A stretch of 64,000 bases of DNA from Enterobacter chuandaensis (GTDB lineage Bacteria; Pseudomonadota; Gammaproteobacteria; Enterobacterales; Enterobacteriaceae), in contig NZ_QZCS01000001.1 in assembly GCF_003594915.1 (NCBI RefSeq), positions 310,001 through 374,000 on the forward strand, in the 5' to 3' direction. The notes beneath the pieces were generated by a model. It searched no databases and was not told where the DNA came from. It saw only the letters and a program-made list of their open reading frames with translations. This document shows, one piece after another, positions 23,725 to 34,874 of the stretch. How positions within the stretch are numbered: position 1 is the first letter of the stretch; every line of letters begins with the position of its first letter. The translations under genes were made by a program, and so were the position numbers.

Positions 23725-24384
23725 ATGCAAACGTTAAAACGTGGCCTGATGGCAACCTTCTTGCTGTTTAGCCCTCTGGTGCAGGCCGGAGATCTACAGA
23801 ATGCGCTGACGGATTTTTTCGCGCAGAAGCTGGCGGGCTTTAGCGATGACGTTAACGTGACCATCCGCACGCCGCAGAATCTGTATCCGACCTGCGAGCA
23901 GCCGTCCTTTAGCGTGACGGGGACCACGAAGCTGTGGGGCAATGTGAACGTCCTGGCACGCTGCGCCAACGAAAAACGTTATTTACAGGTTGCAGTTCAG
24001 GCGACGGGCAATTATGTTGTCGCCGCCGTTCCCATTGCGCGTGGCAGCGCGCTGCAGGCACACAGCGTGACGTTAAAGCGCGGGCGTCTGGATCAGCTCC
24101 CGCCGCGCACAATGCTGGACATTAACCAGGCACAGGACGCCGTCAGCCTGCGCGATGTCGCACCGGGCCAGCCGATTCAACTCTCCATGCTGCGCCAGGC
24201 GTGGCGTGTCAAAGCGGGACAGCAGGTGATGGTGGTTGCCAACGGAGACGGCTTTAGTATCAACAGTGAAGGGAAAGCGTTAAACAATGCTGCGGTGGCG
24301 CAAAACGCCCGCGTCAGAATGTCCTCAGGCCAGGTGGTGAGCGGAACCGTCGATTCTGATGGGAATATTCTGATTAACCTATAA
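23725..24384 (+). CDS. flgA: Flagella P-ring assembly chaperone FlgA
   Basis: Periplasmic chaperone needed for P-ring (FlgI) formation. From ATG 23725 it has 219 residues, the E. coli length, with GGTGGA suitably placed upstream; an in-frame GTG at 23713 would add four residues. A Sec signal peptide (TLKRGLMATFLLFSPLVQA) is followed by an SAF-type domain in the C-terminal half. The C-terminus (GFSINSEGKALNNAAVAQNARVRMSSGQVVSG) is highly conserved. Divergent from flgB and followed by flgM. Confidence 0.96.
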   Translation: MQTLKRGLMATFLLFSPLVQAGDLQNALTDFFAQKLAGFSDDVNVTIRTPQNLYPTCEQPSFSVTGTTKLWGNVNVLARCANEKRYLQVAVQATGNYVVAAVPIARGSALQAHSVTLKRGRLDQLPPRTMLDINQAQDAVSLRDVAPGQPIQLSMLRQAWRVKAGQQVMVVANGDGFSINSEGKALNNAAVAQNARVRMSSGQVVSGTVDSDGNILINL

Positions 24385-24390
24385 TCTTTT

Positions 24391-24417
24391 TAAAGATTTC
24401 GCGGCGCGTGCCGATAA
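24391..24417 (+). promoter_or_regulatory. Sigma-28 (FliA) promoter of flgMN
   Basis: TAAA (24391-24394), a 15-nt spacer and a perfect GCCGATAA (24410-24417) match the FliA promoter consensus. It lies 61 nt upstream of flgM. This gives the known loop in which sigma-28 raises production of its own antagonist FlgM once the hook is complete. Confidence 0.92.
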
Positions 24418-24477
24418 ATATTCCACTAATGATGATGTCAGGCGCAAACGCCGCGAACCCTCGATGAGGACAACACT

Positions 24478-24771
24478 ATGAGCATTGATCGTACATCAGC
24501 CCTGAAGCCGGTAAGCGCTGTACAGCCTCGCGAAACGAACGACGCTACCCCACAGAAAACGCGTCTGGAAAAACCGTCCACGTCTAACAGCACCAGCGTG
24601 ACCCTGAGCGATGCCCAGGCAAAACTGATGCAGCCAGGCAGCAACGATATCAACATGGAACGCGTTGAAGCGTTGAAAACGGCTATTCGCAACGGTGAGC
24701 TGAAAATGGACACCAGCAAAATCGCTGACGCCCTGATTCAGGAAGCACAGAGTTTCTTACAGAGTAACTAA
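24478..24771 (+). CDS. flgM: Anti-sigma-28 factor FlgM
   Basis: Binds and inhibits FliA (sigma-28) until it is exported through the finished hook-basal body. It has 97 residues, the usual size. The N-terminal half is polar and disordered, as expected for an exported protein. The C-terminal half ([40 protein letters not shown]) is the sigma-binding region. It is followed by flgN after 4 nt. Confidence 0.98.
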   Translation: MSIDRTSALKPVSAVQPRETNDATPQKTRLEKPSTSNSTSVTLSDAQAKLMQPGSNDINMERVEALKTAIRNGELKMDTSKIADALIQEAQSFLQSN

Positions 24772-24775
24772 CCGT

Positions 24776-25201
24776 ATGAGTCGACTGTCAGAAATACTGG
24801 ATCAAATGACGGTTGTCCTGAACGACCTGAAAACGGTAATGGACGCTGAACAGCAGCATCTCTCTTCCGGTCACATTAACGGCAGCGCGCTGCAGCGTAT
24901 TACTGAAGATAAGAGTTCGCTTCTGGCAACGCTGGATTACCTGGAGCAACAGCGTCGCGCTGAGCAGGATCCTAAGCGCAGCGCTAACGACGACATTATT
25001 GAGCGCTGGCAGACCATTACCGAAAAAACCCAGCATCTGCGCGATCTCAACCAGCATAACGGCTGGCTGCTTGAAGGCCAGATTGAGCGCAATCAGCAGG
25101 CGCTTGAGGTGTTAAAGCCGCATAAAGAAACCGGATTGTACGGTGCGGATGGTCAGACGGCGACGGCACGTATTGCGGGTGTTAAAAAGATTTCGATTTG
25201 A
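24776..25201 (+). CDS. flgN: Flagellar export chaperone FlgN
   Basis: Cytoplasmic chaperone that escorts FlgK and FlgL to the export gate. It has 141 residues against 138 in E. coli and is largely alpha-helical and charged, as chaperones of this class are. It is cotranscribed with flgM from the sigma-28 promoter at 24391 and convergent with murJ. Confidence 0.96.
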   Translation: MSRLSEILDQMTVVLNDLKTVMDAEQQHLSSGHINGSALQRITEDKSSLLATLDYLEQQRRAEQDPKRSANDDIIERWQTITEKTQHLRDLNQHNGWLLEGQIERNQQALEVLKPHKETGLYGADGQTATARIAGVKKISI

Positions 25202-25224
25202 AGCCTGAGCGACAAATCATGCAG

Positions 25225-25256
25225 TGGGGAGCACCCTAAGGTGGACTCCCCATTTG
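25225..25256. terminator. Candidate terminator between flgN and murJ
   Basis: TGGGGAGCACC (25225-25235) pairs with GGTGGACTCCCCA (25240-25252), with two unpaired bases. The T run after it is short (ATTT). It lies between convergent genes, so it probably ends the flgMN transcript, but less efficiently than the other terminators here. Confidence 0.55.
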
Positions 25257-25260
25257 GCGT

Positions 25261-26880
<1,620 letters not shown>

Positions 26881-26925
26881 CTAACCGGATTTCAACGAAT
26901 TACTATCCGCAGATGTTACAGCGGG

Positions 26926-27849
26926 TTATTCACTCATGGCATCGCGCCAGAGCCTTTCCACAATCCGCTGCGCCAGAATGGCCTGCTCGCCGGACGTTTC
27001 AGGAACCGTCTGATTTTGCACGCAGGTGATAAAGTGGCGGGCACATCCTGCGAAACCACGTTGCTCCAGAGTGCTTTGCCAGCCGGGGACCGGCTGCATC
27101 ACCACGCCGCTGCCCTTCTCTTCCCGCCACTCACGCATGTCGGTAACGTCGTACAGCGCGCCGTCGGTCACCGCCTGCACGGATTCCCGCTGGCTGCCCG
27201 CGCGACGGTGCATGCTGGTGGTGACCTGAAGATGCTCAACGGCAAAATGGTGTTCCGCATATACCATCTGCCCCTGCTCGTTGGTGACCAGCGTGCCGCT
27301 TTTCAGCTGCGCATTGCCGTTAGTCAGCCACAGCGCGGTGTCCACGACGTGGAGGTAGTCATCGAGAAGGGTAAAGCGCAGATCGTTCGGCCCCACGCTG
27401 TCGGTGCGGTGCTTGTCCATGCGCAGCGAGGCCATATTGCCGGACTGCGCCTTCAGCTGCTGGTAAAGCGGCGCGAAGCGGCGGTTGAAACCGACCATCA
27501 GCGTCAGGTTTTTACGTGCCGCCAGCTCAATCAGCCGTTCGGCGTCCTGGACATTTTCCGCCAGCGGTTTATCCACGCAAACGTGAACACCCGCATTGAG
27601 GAGCTCGCTGACCACCTGGTAATGGGTTGCCGTTGAGGTATGCACAAATACCGCATCGCACTCGCGGGCCAGATCCTGAAGCGATGCCGCATACGGGATA
27701 CGCCAGGTTTCGCAGATACGTTCTGCCTTTTCTCGGGTAGGTGACCACGCCCCTTGCAGCGTCCAGTCAGACGCAGCGCCCAATACCGGCAGCCAGGCTT
27801 TCTGCGCAATACCGCCCAGCCCCACCACGCCAATGCGTAATTTTTTCAC
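26926..27849 (-). CDS. yceM: Putative oxidoreductase YceM/MviM, Gfo/Idh/MocA family
   Basis: 307-residue NAD(P)-dependent oxidoreductase-like protein. The N-terminal Rossmann fold begins LRIGVVGLGGIAQKAWLPVL, and DAVFVHTSTATHY and CVDKPLAENVQDAERLIELA match the Gfo/Idh/MocA pattern, including the EKP/DKP lysine. The C-terminal alpha/beta domain follows. Its substrate is unknown even in E. coli (also called mviM). It is 2 nt from yceH, suggesting a yceH-yceM pair. Confidence 0.93.
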   Translation of the reverse strand: MKKLRIGVVGLGGIAQKAWLPVLGAASDWTLQGAWSPTREKAERICETWRIPYAASLQDLARECDAVFVHTSTATHYQVVSELLNAGVHVCVDKPLAENVQDAERLIELAARKNLTLMVGFNRRFAPLYQQLKAQSGNMASLRMDKHRTDSVGPNDLRFTLLDDYLHVVDTALWLTNGNAQLKSGTLVTNEQGQMVYAEHHFAVEHLQVTTSMHRRAGSQRESVQAVTDGALYDVTDMREWREEKGSGVVMQPVPGWQSTLEQRGFAGCARHFITCVQNQTVPETSGEQAILAQRIVERLWRDAMSE

Positions 27850-27851
27850 CG

Positions 27852-28502
27852 TTAGTCTCCCAAATGTGCCAGCAGTGCATCCAGACGCTGTTTCAACCCG
27901 GCCACCTCGTCTTCCAGTGCCTCTACACGCGCGGCAAGGTCGTCACTGTTTGCAGGGCGATCCGATTCCGTCGCCACGCTTTCGGCGTCAACGTCACCGC
28001 TGAACAGATGCATATAGCGGCTCTCACGTTTACCCGGCTCGCGCGCCAGACGCACTACGTAAGGGCCATCGTCGCGCGCGGCCAGCCCTTCCAGCGTCTG
28101 CTCGACCTCCTGCATGTCGCTGAACTCATGCATACGGGAGGCGCGCGAGCGCAACTCCCCCGGCGTTTGCGCCCCACGCAGCAGCAGCGTGGTAATAACC
28201 GCCACTTCCGCACTGCTCAGCTTCAGGTCGCCAAATTCGGAGTTACAAAAGCGCTGTTCGTATTTGGTCACGCGGTTGCCGAAGCCGCTGACGGTGCGCA
28301 GATAGTGGCGTTTTACCAGCGCATCCAGCACGTCCTGAACCTCATGCTCGCTGAGGTTCATCACCGGCTCACGGTTGGTCTTCTGGTTGCAGGCCATGGT
28401 CACGGCGTTAACAGAGAGCGGATACTGCTCCGGCGTGGTGACCTGTTTTTCAAGTAAGCACCCAATCACGCGCGCTTCCGTACCGTTTAGCTGATATTTC
28501 AT
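27852..28502 (-). CDS. yceH: YceH family protein (UPF0502/DUF480)
   Basis: 216-residue protein with tandem winged-helix domains (DUF480) and a C-terminal coiled coil ([24 protein letters not shown]). The N-terminus [40 protein letters not shown] is diagnostic. Function is unknown. It lies between rimJ and yceM with very short gaps, so the three are probably one transcript. Confidence 0.95.
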   Translation of the reverse strand: MKYQLNGTEARVIGCLLEKQVTTPEQYPLSVNAVTMACNQKTNREPVMNLSEHEVQDVLDALVKRHYLRTVSGFGNRVTKYEQRFCNSEFGDLKLSSAEVAVITTLLLRGAQTPGELRSRASRMHEFSDMQEVEQTLEGLAARDDGPYVVRLAREPGKRESRYMHLFSGDVDAESVATESDRPANSDDLAARVEALEDEVAGLKQRLDALLAHLGD

Positions 28503-28511
28503 CTTTTCTCC

Positions 28512-29096
28512 TTAACGACCTGCAGTCCAGTCACGGGTGGTTAATGCCGTCAGAACGTGGTCGCGCCACTCTCCGTCTATCAGCAGATAGTCTTTGGCAT
28601 AACCCTCTTTCTCGAACCCTAAACGCGCCAGCAAATTGCCGCTGCGCTGATTATGCGGCATGTAGTTCGCCATAATGCGATGGATATGCTGCGTGCGTTG
28701 CATATAGCGGATGGCTACCGTTAACGCCTCGTACATCAGACCCTGCCCCTGCCATTTCTGACCGATGGAGTAGCCAAGGTAGCAGGCGTGAAACGACCCG
28801 CGCACCACGTTTGAAAAATTGGCGATGCCGATAATCTCTTTCTCTTCTGGATCCAGCAGCGCGAAATAGAACGCGCTGCCCTGCTTATGAAACTCAGCAA
28901 TCATGCCGAGGCGCGCCTGCCAGCCGGAGGGGTAACAATGGCTTTCATCCCGAACGGGTTCCCAGGGTTTTAAAAACTGGCGATTCTCGGCGTAATAATC
29001 CGCCAGACGCCAGGCATCACGCTCATGCACCAGACGAACGACCAGCCGGTCCGTTGTCAGACGCACTTTTGGCACATTACTGCGATAGCCAAACAT
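28512..29096 (-). CDS. rimJ: Ribosomal protein S5 N-alanine acetyltransferase
   Basis: GNAT-family enzyme that acetylates the N-terminal alanine of ribosomal protein S5; in E. coli it also takes part in 30S assembly and pap fimbria control. I chose ATG 29096 ([13 protein letters not shown]), with AAGGAG eight bases upstream, giving 194 residues as in E. coli; a GTG three codons earlier is possible. The acetyl-CoA loop is in [13 protein letters not shown]. It is first in the rimJ-yceH-yceM run. Confidence 0.97.
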   Translation of the reverse strand: MFGYRSNVPKVRLTTDRLVVRLVHERDAWRLADYYAENRQFLKPWEPVRDESHCYPSGWQARLGMIAEFHKQGSAFYFALLDPEEKEIIGIANFSNVVRGSFHACYLGYSIGQKWQGQGLMYEALTVAIRYMQRTQHIHRIMANYMPHNQRSGNLLARLGFEKEGYAKDYLLIDGEWRDHVLTALTTRDWTAGR

Positions 29097-29332
29097 CAAT
29101 ACCACTCCTTCCCGTCACTTCAGCTTACCCATTAGCTTTACTATACCTGCGCCTGTGCCGTCTGTGAAAACAGTGACATACCATTTTGACCTCTTTTCAC
29201 ATTTTTCGATGAGAACTCTCTATCAAAGCACCTTTTTGATAAAAAAATATTGTCGCGCCGAGGGGTGGGAAAAAACGCGGCGACACCGCAGAATGTTAGC
29301 GTGCTCATCTTCTTATTTTCCCTGGAGGGAAA

Positions 29333-30541
29333 ATGTCCCGCGTATCACAGGCGAGGAGCCTGGGTAAATATTTCCTCTTAGTCGATAACATGCTGGTCGT
29401 GCTCGGCTTTTTTGTCGTGTTCCCCCTCATCTCGATCCGCTTTGTCGATCAAATGGGCTGGGCGGCGTTGATGGTCGGTATTGCGCTGGGGCTACGTCAG
29501 TTTGTCCAGCAGGGTCTTGGCGTCTTTGGCGGCGCGATCGCTGACCGCTTTGGTGCTAAACCGATGATCGTGACCGGTATGCTGCTCCGCGCGGCAGGCT
29601 TTGCCACGATGGCGGTTGCCCACGAGCCCTGGCTGCTCTGGTTCTCCTGCTTCCTCTCCGGTATTGGGGGCACCCTGTTTGATCCGCCGCGCACCGCGCT
29701 GGTGGTGAAGCTGATTCGTCCGCAGCATCGCGGTCGCTTCTTCTCCATTCTGATGATGCAGGACAGTGCCGGGGCAGTTGTCGGCGCGCTGCTGGGCAGC
29801 TGGCTGCTGCAGTACGATTTCCGCCTCGTCTGTGCGGCCGGGGCAGTGCTCTTTATTCTGTGCGCGCTGTTTAACGGCCTCTATCTTCCTGCCTGGAAGC
29901 TATCGACGGTGAAAGCGCCGGTGCGCGAGGGGCTCGGACGCGTGCTGCGCGACAAGCGTTTTGTTACCTACGTGTTGACCTTAACCGGGTATTACATGCT
30001 GGCCGTACAGGTGATGCTGATGCTGCCGATCATGGTGAACGATATTGCGGGCACGCCTGCTGCGGTGAAATGGATGTACGCCATCGAAGCCTGCCTGTCG
30101 TTAACTCTGCTCTACCCCATTGCCCGCTGGAGTGAACGGCGTTTTCGCCTGGAGCATCGTCTGATGGCCGGGCTGTTTCTGATGACGCTGAGCATGATGC
30201 CGATTGGTCTGGTAAACACGCTTCAGCAGCTTTTTACGCTGATCTGCACCTTCTACATCGGCTCCATCATCGCCGAGCCCGCCCGCGAAACGCTGAGCGC
30301 CTCACTCGCCGATGCGCGTGCGCGCGGCAGTTATATGGGCTTCAGCCGCCTGGGTCTGGCCTTTGGCGGTGCGCTGGGCTACACCGGCGGCGGCTGGCTG
30401 TTCGATGCCGGCAAGGCGCTGAACCAGCCGGAGCTTCCCTGGATGATGCTCGGCGTGGTGGGCGTCATGACGCTTTTCGCCCTGTGGTGGCAGTTCAGCC
30501 AGAAGCGCAGCGCGAGCGGCATGCTCGAGCCTGGCGCGTAG
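29333..30541 (+). CDS. mdtH: Multidrug efflux MFS transporter MdtH
   Basis: Inner-membrane exporter of the MFS; the E. coli protein gives resistance to norfloxacin and enoxacin when overproduced. It has 402 residues, identical in length to E. coli, with 12 membrane segments. The N-terminus [43 protein letters not shown] and [15 protein letters not shown] (motif A) are nearly identical to E. coli. It is followed directly by yceB, with grxB absent. Confidence 0.97.
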   Translation: MSRVSQARSLGKYFLLVDNMLVVLGFFVVFPLISIRFVDQMGWAALMVGIALGLRQFVQQGLGVFGGAIADRFGAKPMIVTGMLLRAAGFATMAVAHEPWLLWFSCFLSGIGGTLFDPPRTALVVKLIRPQHRGRFFSILMMQDSAGAVVGALLGSWLLQYDFRLVCAAGAVLFILCALFNGLYLPAWKLSTVKAPVREGLGRVLRDKRFVTYVLTLTGYYMLAVQVMLMLPIMVNDIAGTPAAVKWMYAIEACLSLTLLYPIARWSERRFRLEHRLMAGLFLMTLSMMPIGLVNTLQQLFTLICTFYIGSIIAEPARETLSASLADARARGSYMGFSRLGLAFGGALGYTGGGWLFDAGKALNQPELPWMMLGVVGVMTLFALWWQFSQKRSASGMLEPGA

Positions 30542-30552
30542 CCTTTCCCTCC

Positions 30553-30585
30553 GGCGGGAGAAAACTCCCGCCTCACTTCTCAGTA
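30553..30585 (+). terminator. Candidate mdtH terminator
   Basis: GGCGGGAG (30553-30560), loop AAAA and CTCCCGCC (30565-30572) form a strong 8-bp hairpin 11 nt after the mdtH stop. The following run is only moderately T-rich. Confidence 0.65.
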
Positions 30586-30665
30586 TTTTCTGCTGGTTTC
30601 TGCCATTTCACACTGACATACTTGCGTAACAGGACAGAAGCGCCGATTTTTCGTTGAGGAACACT

Positions 30666-31226
30666 ATGAAGAAAATTGTCATTGCCGCCGCATTTATTGT
30701 CAGCGGTCTGCTGGTGGGCTGTAACCAGCTTACGCAATACACCGTCAGTGAGCAGGAAATTAATCAGGCGCTGGAAAAACATAATAATTTCTCTAAAGAC
30801 ATTGGCGTGCCGGGGCTAGCCGATGCCCACATCGTTCTCACCAATCTCACCAGCCAGATTGGTCGTGAAGAGCCGAATAAAGTCACTCTGGCCGGTGATG
30901 CCGATCTTGATATGACCTCTCTTTTTGGTAATCAGAAGGCCAACATCAAGCTCAAGCTGAAGGCGCTTCCCGTGTTCAATAAAGAAAAAGGGGCAATTTT
31001 CCTCCAGGAGATGGAGGTGGTCGATGCGCAGGTTTCGCCGGACAAGATGGCGCCGGTTCTGCAAACCCTGATGCCCTATCTGAACCAGTCGCTGCGAAAT
31101 TACTTTAACCAGCAGCCAGCGTACGTCTTAAGCGAAGACAACAGCAAGGGCGAAGCTCTGGCGAAAAAATACGCAAAAGGCATAGAGGTGAAGCCGGGAG
31201 AAATCATCATTCCTTTCACCGACTAA
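30666..31226 (+). CDS. yceB: DUF1439 lipoprotein YceB
   Basis: Outer-membrane lipoprotein of 186 residues from ATG 30666, matching E. coli length; TGAGGAAC lies just upstream, whereas an in-frame start at 30654 is less likely. The lipobox LLVGCN marks the modified cysteine. The rest is a DUF1439 domain resembling lipid-binding tubular folds. In E. coli the adjacent gene on the left is grxB, which is missing here. Confidence 0.95.
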   Translation: MKKIVIAAAFIVSGLLVGCNQLTQYTVSEQEINQALEKHNNFSKDIGVPGLADAHIVLTNLTSQIGREEPNKVTLAGDADLDMTSLFGNQKANIKLKLKALPVFNKEKGAIFLQEMEVVDAQVSPDKMAPVLQTLMPYLNQSLRNYFNQQPAYVLSEDNSKGEALAKKYAKGIEVKPGEIIIPFTD

Positions 31227-31231
31227 CCTGA

Positions 31232-31256
31232 AGGGCGCTGCGGCGCCCTTTTTTTT
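31232..31256 (+). terminator. yceB terminator
   Basis: AGGGCGC (31232-31238), loop TGCG and GCGCCCT (31243-31249) are followed by a run of T residues to 31256. It lies 5 nt after the yceB stop. Confidence 0.92.
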
Positions 31257-31272
31257 ACGGAAAAGTGTGCAA

Positions 31273-31288
31273 ACGAAAACGTTTCCGC
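31273..31288 (+). promoter_or_regulatory. PurR operator of pyrC
   Basis: ACGAAAACGTTTCCGC, centred on the palindromic AACGTT core, closely matches the PurR box found at this place in E. coli pyrC. It overlaps the promoter, whose -10 hexamer is probably TATGAT at 31290-31295, so PurR with hypoxanthine or guanine would repress pyrC. Confidence 0.85.
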
Positions 31289-31300
31289 TTATGATTTGTG

Positions 31301-31352
31301 TCCGGCAAAAACAGCCATCCTTATGACTGATTCCTGACAAGCCGGAGCTTCC
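31301..31352 (+). promoter_or_regulatory. pyrC leader with pyrimidine-sensing start-site hairpin
   Basis: TCCGGC at the expected transcript start (31301-31306) is complementary to GCCGGA (31341-31346), which holds the ribosome-binding site (GGAG 31344-31347). In E. coli and Salmonella, high CTP favours starting at the C residues and the resulting hairpin hides the ribosome-binding site; low CTP favours a downstream G start and open mRNA. The same design is visible here. Confidence 0.8.
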
Positions 31353-32399
31353 ATGACTGCACAACCCCAGGTTCTTAAAATCCGCCGCCCTGACGACTGG
31401 CATATCCATCTGCGTGATGGCGATATGCTGAAAACCGTCGTGCCCTATACCAGCGAAATTTATGGCCGCGCGATTGTCATGCCAAACCTGGTTCCGCCAG
31501 TCACCACCGTCGATGCCGCGATCGCCTACCGCCAGCGCATTCTGGATGCTGTTCCGGCGGGACATGATTTCACCCCGTTGATGACCTGCTACCTCACCGA
31601 TTCGCTGGATCCAAATGAAGTGGAACGCGGATTTAACGAAGGCGTATTTACGGCGGCGAAACTCTACCCGGCAAATGCCACCACCAACTCCAGCCACGGC
31701 GTTACCAGCATTGATGCCATCATGCCGGTGCTGGAACGTATGCAGAAGCTGGGCATGCCGCTGCTGGTGCATGGTGAAGTGACGCATGCGGAGATTGACA
31801 TTTTCGACCGTGAAGCCCGTTTTATCGAAACCGTCATGGAGCCCCTGCGCCAGCGTCTGCCCGCGCTCAAAGTGGTGTTTGAACATATCACCACGAAAGA
31901 CGCGGCAGAGTATGTGCGTGACGGCAACGAGCTGATTGCCGCGACCATCACCCCGCAGCACCTGATGTTTAACCGTAACCATATGCTGGTGGGCGGGGTG
32001 CGTCCCCACCTGTACTGCCTGCCGATCCTCAAGCGCAACGTACACCAGCAAGCGCTGCGCGAGCTGGTTGCCAGCGGCTTCTCTCGCGCGTTCCTGGGCA
32101 CGGACTCTGCGCCTCATGCCCGCCATCGTAAAGAGGCGAGCTGCGGCTGCGCAGGTTGCTTCAACGCCCCAACGGCGCTTGCCAGCTACGCGACCGTCTT
32201 TGAAGAGATGAACGCGCTGGAACATTTTGAAGCGTTCTGCTCTCTTAACGGTCCGCGCTTCTACGGCCTGCCGGTCAACAACACCTTCATCGAACTGGAG
32301 CGCAAAGCGAGCCACGTTGAGGAGTCCATTGCCCTGACGGATGACACGCTGATCCCTTTCCTGGCGGGTGAAACCGTCAACTGGACGGTAAAACGTTAA
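31353..32399 (+). CDS. pyrC: Dihydroorotase
   Basis: Zinc enzyme that cyclises carbamoyl-aspartate to dihydroorotate in pyrimidine synthesis. It has 348 residues, the class II dihydroorotase length. Metal ligands are visible: [10 protein letters not shown] (two histidines), the carboxylated lysine in [23 protein letters not shown] and the aspartate in FLGTDSAPH. It has its own promoter and leader and is followed by dinI. Confidence 0.99.
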   Translation: MTAQPQVLKIRRPDDWHIHLRDGDMLKTVVPYTSEIYGRAIVMPNLVPPVTTVDAAIAYRQRILDAVPAGHDFTPLMTCYLTDSLDPNEVERGFNEGVFTAAKLYPANATTNSSHGVTSIDAIMPVLERMQKLGMPLLVHGEVTHAEIDIFDREARFIETVMEPLRQRLPALKVVFEHITTKDAAEYVRDGNELIAATITPQHLMFNRNHMLVGGVRPHLYCLPILKRNVHQQALRELVASGFSRAFLGTDSAPHARHRKEASCGCAGCFNAPTALASYATVFEEMNALEHFEAFCSLNGPRFYGLPVNNTFIELERKASHVEESIALTDDTLIPFLAGETVNWTVKR

Positions 32400-32434
32400 A
32401 AAATCAGTGCCCCTTGTTGTCAAAACGATAATAT

Positions 32435-32454
32435 ACCTGTATAAATAAACAGTA
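32435..32454 (+). promoter_or_regulatory. LexA box of dinI
   Basis: CTGT (32437-32440), eight bases and ACAG (32449-32452) match the LexA consensus CTGT-N8-ACAG, with A/T-rich flanks. It lies 20 nt before the dinI start, over the likely promoter, so dinI should be induced in the SOS response. Confidence 0.92.
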
Positions 32455-32473
32455 TATTACACAGGGGGCATTT

Positions 32474-32719
32474 ATGCGTATTGAAGTCACCATAGCCAAA
32501 ACTACCGTTCTGCCTGCTGGCGCGCTTGACGCTCTGGCAGGCGAATTATCCCGCCGTATTAACAGCACGTTTCCCGACAACGCGGGCGCCGTAACGGTGC
32601 GTTACGCCGCTGCGAACAACCTCTCCGTCATTGGTGCCGCGAAAGAAGATAAAGATCGCATCAGCGAAATCCTGCAGGAAACGTGGGAAAGCGCGGACGA
32701 CTGGTTCATCACGGATTAA
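32474..32719 (+). CDS. dinI: DNA damage-inducible protein I
   Basis: Small acidic protein that stabilises RecA filaments and tunes LexA and UmuD cleavage. It has 81 residues, the usual length. The N-terminus MRIEVTIAKTTVLPAGALDALAGELSRRI and the negatively charged C-terminal helix (KEDKDRISEILQETWESADDWF), which mimics DNA, are present. Controlled by the LexA box directly upstream. Confidence 0.97.
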   Translation: MRIEVTIAKTTVLPAGALDALAGELSRRINSTFPDNAGAVTVRYAAANNLSVIGAAKEDKDRISEILQETWESADDWFITD

Positions 32720-32744
32720 CACTGCTCCCTCATTGTGTTTTTTT

Positions 32745-32768
32745 GCCGGGTCGCCCCGGCTTTTTTTT
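32745..32768 (+). terminator. dinI terminator
   Basis: GCCGGG (32745-32750), loop TCGC and CCCGGC (32755-32760) are followed by eight T residues, 25 nt after the dinI stop. Confidence 0.92.
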
Positions 32769-32992
32769 GTCCGAAATTCCTAAAGTTCAAATTAATTCAG
32801 CGTCTTCTTAAAAAATCGTGAACGAGATGGTGTTTTATTGTTCGAACAATCCTAAAAAGCAGAAAAATGTGTTGCTACCTGTTTATTTTTCCCGTTGGAA
32901 CCCTTATTACTTGGTATACTGAAGATGCTTTCAGAAAAACATGCATTGAACCTCAGAGCCGTTGTCTTCTAACACGCATTTAGGGGGTTATA

Positions 32993-33247
32993 ATGGAAAA
33001 GAATAGCGAAGTCATCCAGACCCACCCACTCGTTGGCTGGGATATCAGTACCGTAGATAGCTACGATGCGCTGATGCTGCGTTTGCACTACCAGACCCCG
33101 AATCAACTCAACCGTGACGAAGCGGAAGTTGGACAGACGTTGTGGCTAACAACAGACGTCGCCCGTCAGTTTATTTCTATTTTAGAGGCAGGTATTGCAA
33201 AAATAGAATCTGGCGACTATCAGGAAAATGAGTATAAACGGCACTAA
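32993..33247 (+). CDS. bssS: Biofilm regulator BssS
   Basis: 84-residue protein matching E. coli BssS (YceP) in length and nearly all residues (TQTHP-like N-terminus [32 protein letters not shown]). In E. coli it affects biofilm formation, indole and AI-2 signalling, by an unknown mechanism. It is monocistronic, with GGGGG-rich ribosome-binding sequence and a downstream hairpin. The 273-nt gap before it is A/T-rich and should hold its promoter. Confidence 0.95.
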   Translation: MEKNSEVIQTHPLVGWDISTVDSYDALMLRLHYQTPNQLNRDEAEVGQTLWLTTDVARQFISILEAGIAKIESGDYQENEYKRH

Positions 33248-33271
33248 CGTTATGCCCACTTTTCACTCTAC

Positions 33272-33299
33272 AGGCACCCTCGCGGTGCCTTATTTATTT
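33272..33299 (+). terminator. bssS terminator
   Basis: AGGCACC (33272-33278) pairs with GGTGCCT (33284-33290) across a 5-nt loop, followed by TATTTATTT. It sits 25 nt after the bssS stop. Confidence 0.8.
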
Positions 33300-33363
33300 C
33301 CCGCTTGTTTACGCCCGCGTTGTTAATTACTCTGCTAACAAAACGTTAGTTTACGAGATGCAT

Positions 33364-34482
33364 ATGAGATACGACTTAATCATTATTGGTAGCGGCTCCG
33401 TCGGATCGGCTGCCGGTTATTACGCGACACAGGCAGGGCTTAACGTCCTGATGATTGACGCCCATCTGCCGCCCCACAAGGAAGGCAGTCATCACGGGGA
33501 CACCCGCCTCATTCGCCATGCCTATGGCGAAGGTGAACGCTATGTTCCGCTGGTGCTTCGCGCCCAGACGCTGTGGGATGAGCTGGCGAAACAGACCGAA
33601 GAACGCGTTTTCGAGCGTACAGGGGTAATCAACCTTGGCCCGGCGCGGTCGGAATTTCTTGCCAGCGTCGAACGCAGCGCGAAAGCCTTCAATCTTGACG
33701 TTGAGACGCTGGACGCGACGGGCATTACCGCCCGCTGGCCTGAAATTACCGTCCCGGATGATTATATCGGCCTTTTTGAAGCCAACTCCGGCGTGCTGCA
33801 CTGTGAAACGGCGATCAAAACCTGGATCGACCTTGCCGCCAAAGCGGGCTGCGCGCAGCTGTTTAACTGCCCGGTGAATGCCATCACGCATGATGCTAAT
33901 GGCGTCACGGTGACGACCCCTGACGGCGACTATTCCGCGTCCCGCCTGCTGGTGAGCGCGGGAACCTGGGTCACCCGCCTGCTACCAGATCTGCCCATCC
34001 AGCCGGTACGTAAGGTCTTCTCGTGGTTCCAGTCGGATGGTCGCTACAGCGCGCAGAATAAATTCCCGGCATTCACTGGCGAATTACCGAATGGCGATCA
34101 GTTTTACGGGTTCCCTTCCGAGAAAGACGCGCTCAAGATTGGGAAACACAACGGCGGGCAGGTTATCTCCTCACCTGAGGAGCGCAAACCGTTTGGCGCC
34201 TACCCGCAGGATGGTTCAGAAGCCTTCTCGTTCCTGCGCAATATTCTCCCGGGCGTTGGTGGCTTACTGTATGGCGCGGCCTGTACCTACGACAACACGC
34301 CGGATGAAGACTTTATCATTGATACGCTGCCGGGACATGACAATACCCTGCTGATCACCGGGCTGAGCGGCCATGGCTTCAAATTCGCATCCGTGCTGGG
34401 TGAAATCGCCGCGCAGTTTGCCCAGGGTATAACGCCGCAGTTTGATCTGACCCCCTTCTCACTCTCGCGTTTTAACGGATAA
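33364..34482 (+). CDS. solA: N-methyl-L-tryptophan oxidase
   Basis: Flavoprotein of the monomeric sarcosine oxidase family that oxidatively demethylates N-methyl-tryptophan. From ATG 33364 it has 372 residues, exactly E. coli length; GAG lies six bases upstream, too close to serve the ATG at 33358. The FAD motif GSGSVG is at residues 9-14. The flavin-linking cysteine is in [17 protein letters not shown]. Monocistronic, preceded by the bssS terminator. Confidence 0.96.
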   Translation: MRYDLIIIGSGSVGSAAGYYATQAGLNVLMIDAHLPPHKEGSHHGDTRLIRHAYGEGERYVPLVLRAQTLWDELAKQTEERVFERTGVINLGPARSEFLASVERSAKAFNLDVETLDATGITARWPEITVPDDYIGLFEANSGVLHCETAIKTWIDLAAKAGCAQLFNCPVNAITHDANGVTVTTPDGDYSASRLLVSAGTWVTRLLPDLPIQPVRKVFSWFQSDGRYSAQNKFPAFTGELPNGDQFYGFPSEKDALKIGKHNGGQVISSPEERKPFGAYPQDGSEAFSFLRNILPGVGGLLYGAACTYDNTPDEDFIIDTLPGHDNTLLITGLSGHGFKFASVLGEIAAQFAQGITPQFDLTPFSLSRFNG

Positions 34483-34542
34483 TCGGCAATGGGCTCCGGC
34501 AATACCGGGGTCCATTTTCTTCATACTCAGTGGCGGGGCGTT

Positions 34543-34656
34543 ATGCGCAGGATCGTTTCTTTTCTCATCAATAATATTCGCGAGCACCTGATGCTCTATA
34601 TCTTATTGTGGGCGCTGCTGGCTATCATTGATGTTATTTACGTTGTGTTTTATTGA
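34543..34656 (+). CDS. yceO: Small membrane protein YceO
   Basis: Short open frame of 37 residues beginning [20 protein letters not shown] and ending in a hydrophobic helix. It closely matches E. coli YceO (46 residues), whose first nine codons have no counterpart start here. One membrane segment (about residues 16-36) is predicted. It occupies the same place, between solA and yceJ. Function is unknown. The weak upstream GGGG is the only ribosome-binding candidate. Confidence 0.75.
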   Translation: MRRIVSFLINNIREHLMLYILLWALLAIIDVIYVVFY

Positions 34657-34874
34657 AATCACTAACTGACATTAATTGACGTTACTTTATGTTTATTTAA
34701 TCTTTTTTCTTCCGCCTATTGCCTCTTGCACGAAGCCATTGAATTAATCTTGCCGATTCTTTTCAAAATCGCTGAAATAAATAAAATAAAAATCAATAGT
34801 CAATTATTTCAGTTGCAATATCACGTCTTCCCGTTCATTTTTACGTTTCGGTTAATTTGAACATGGACATTCTG

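Noticed and set aside
31128-32423. 431-codon open frame antisense to pyrC
   Set aside because: Covers a fully conserved pyrC with all metal ligands; no ribosome-binding site or known family.
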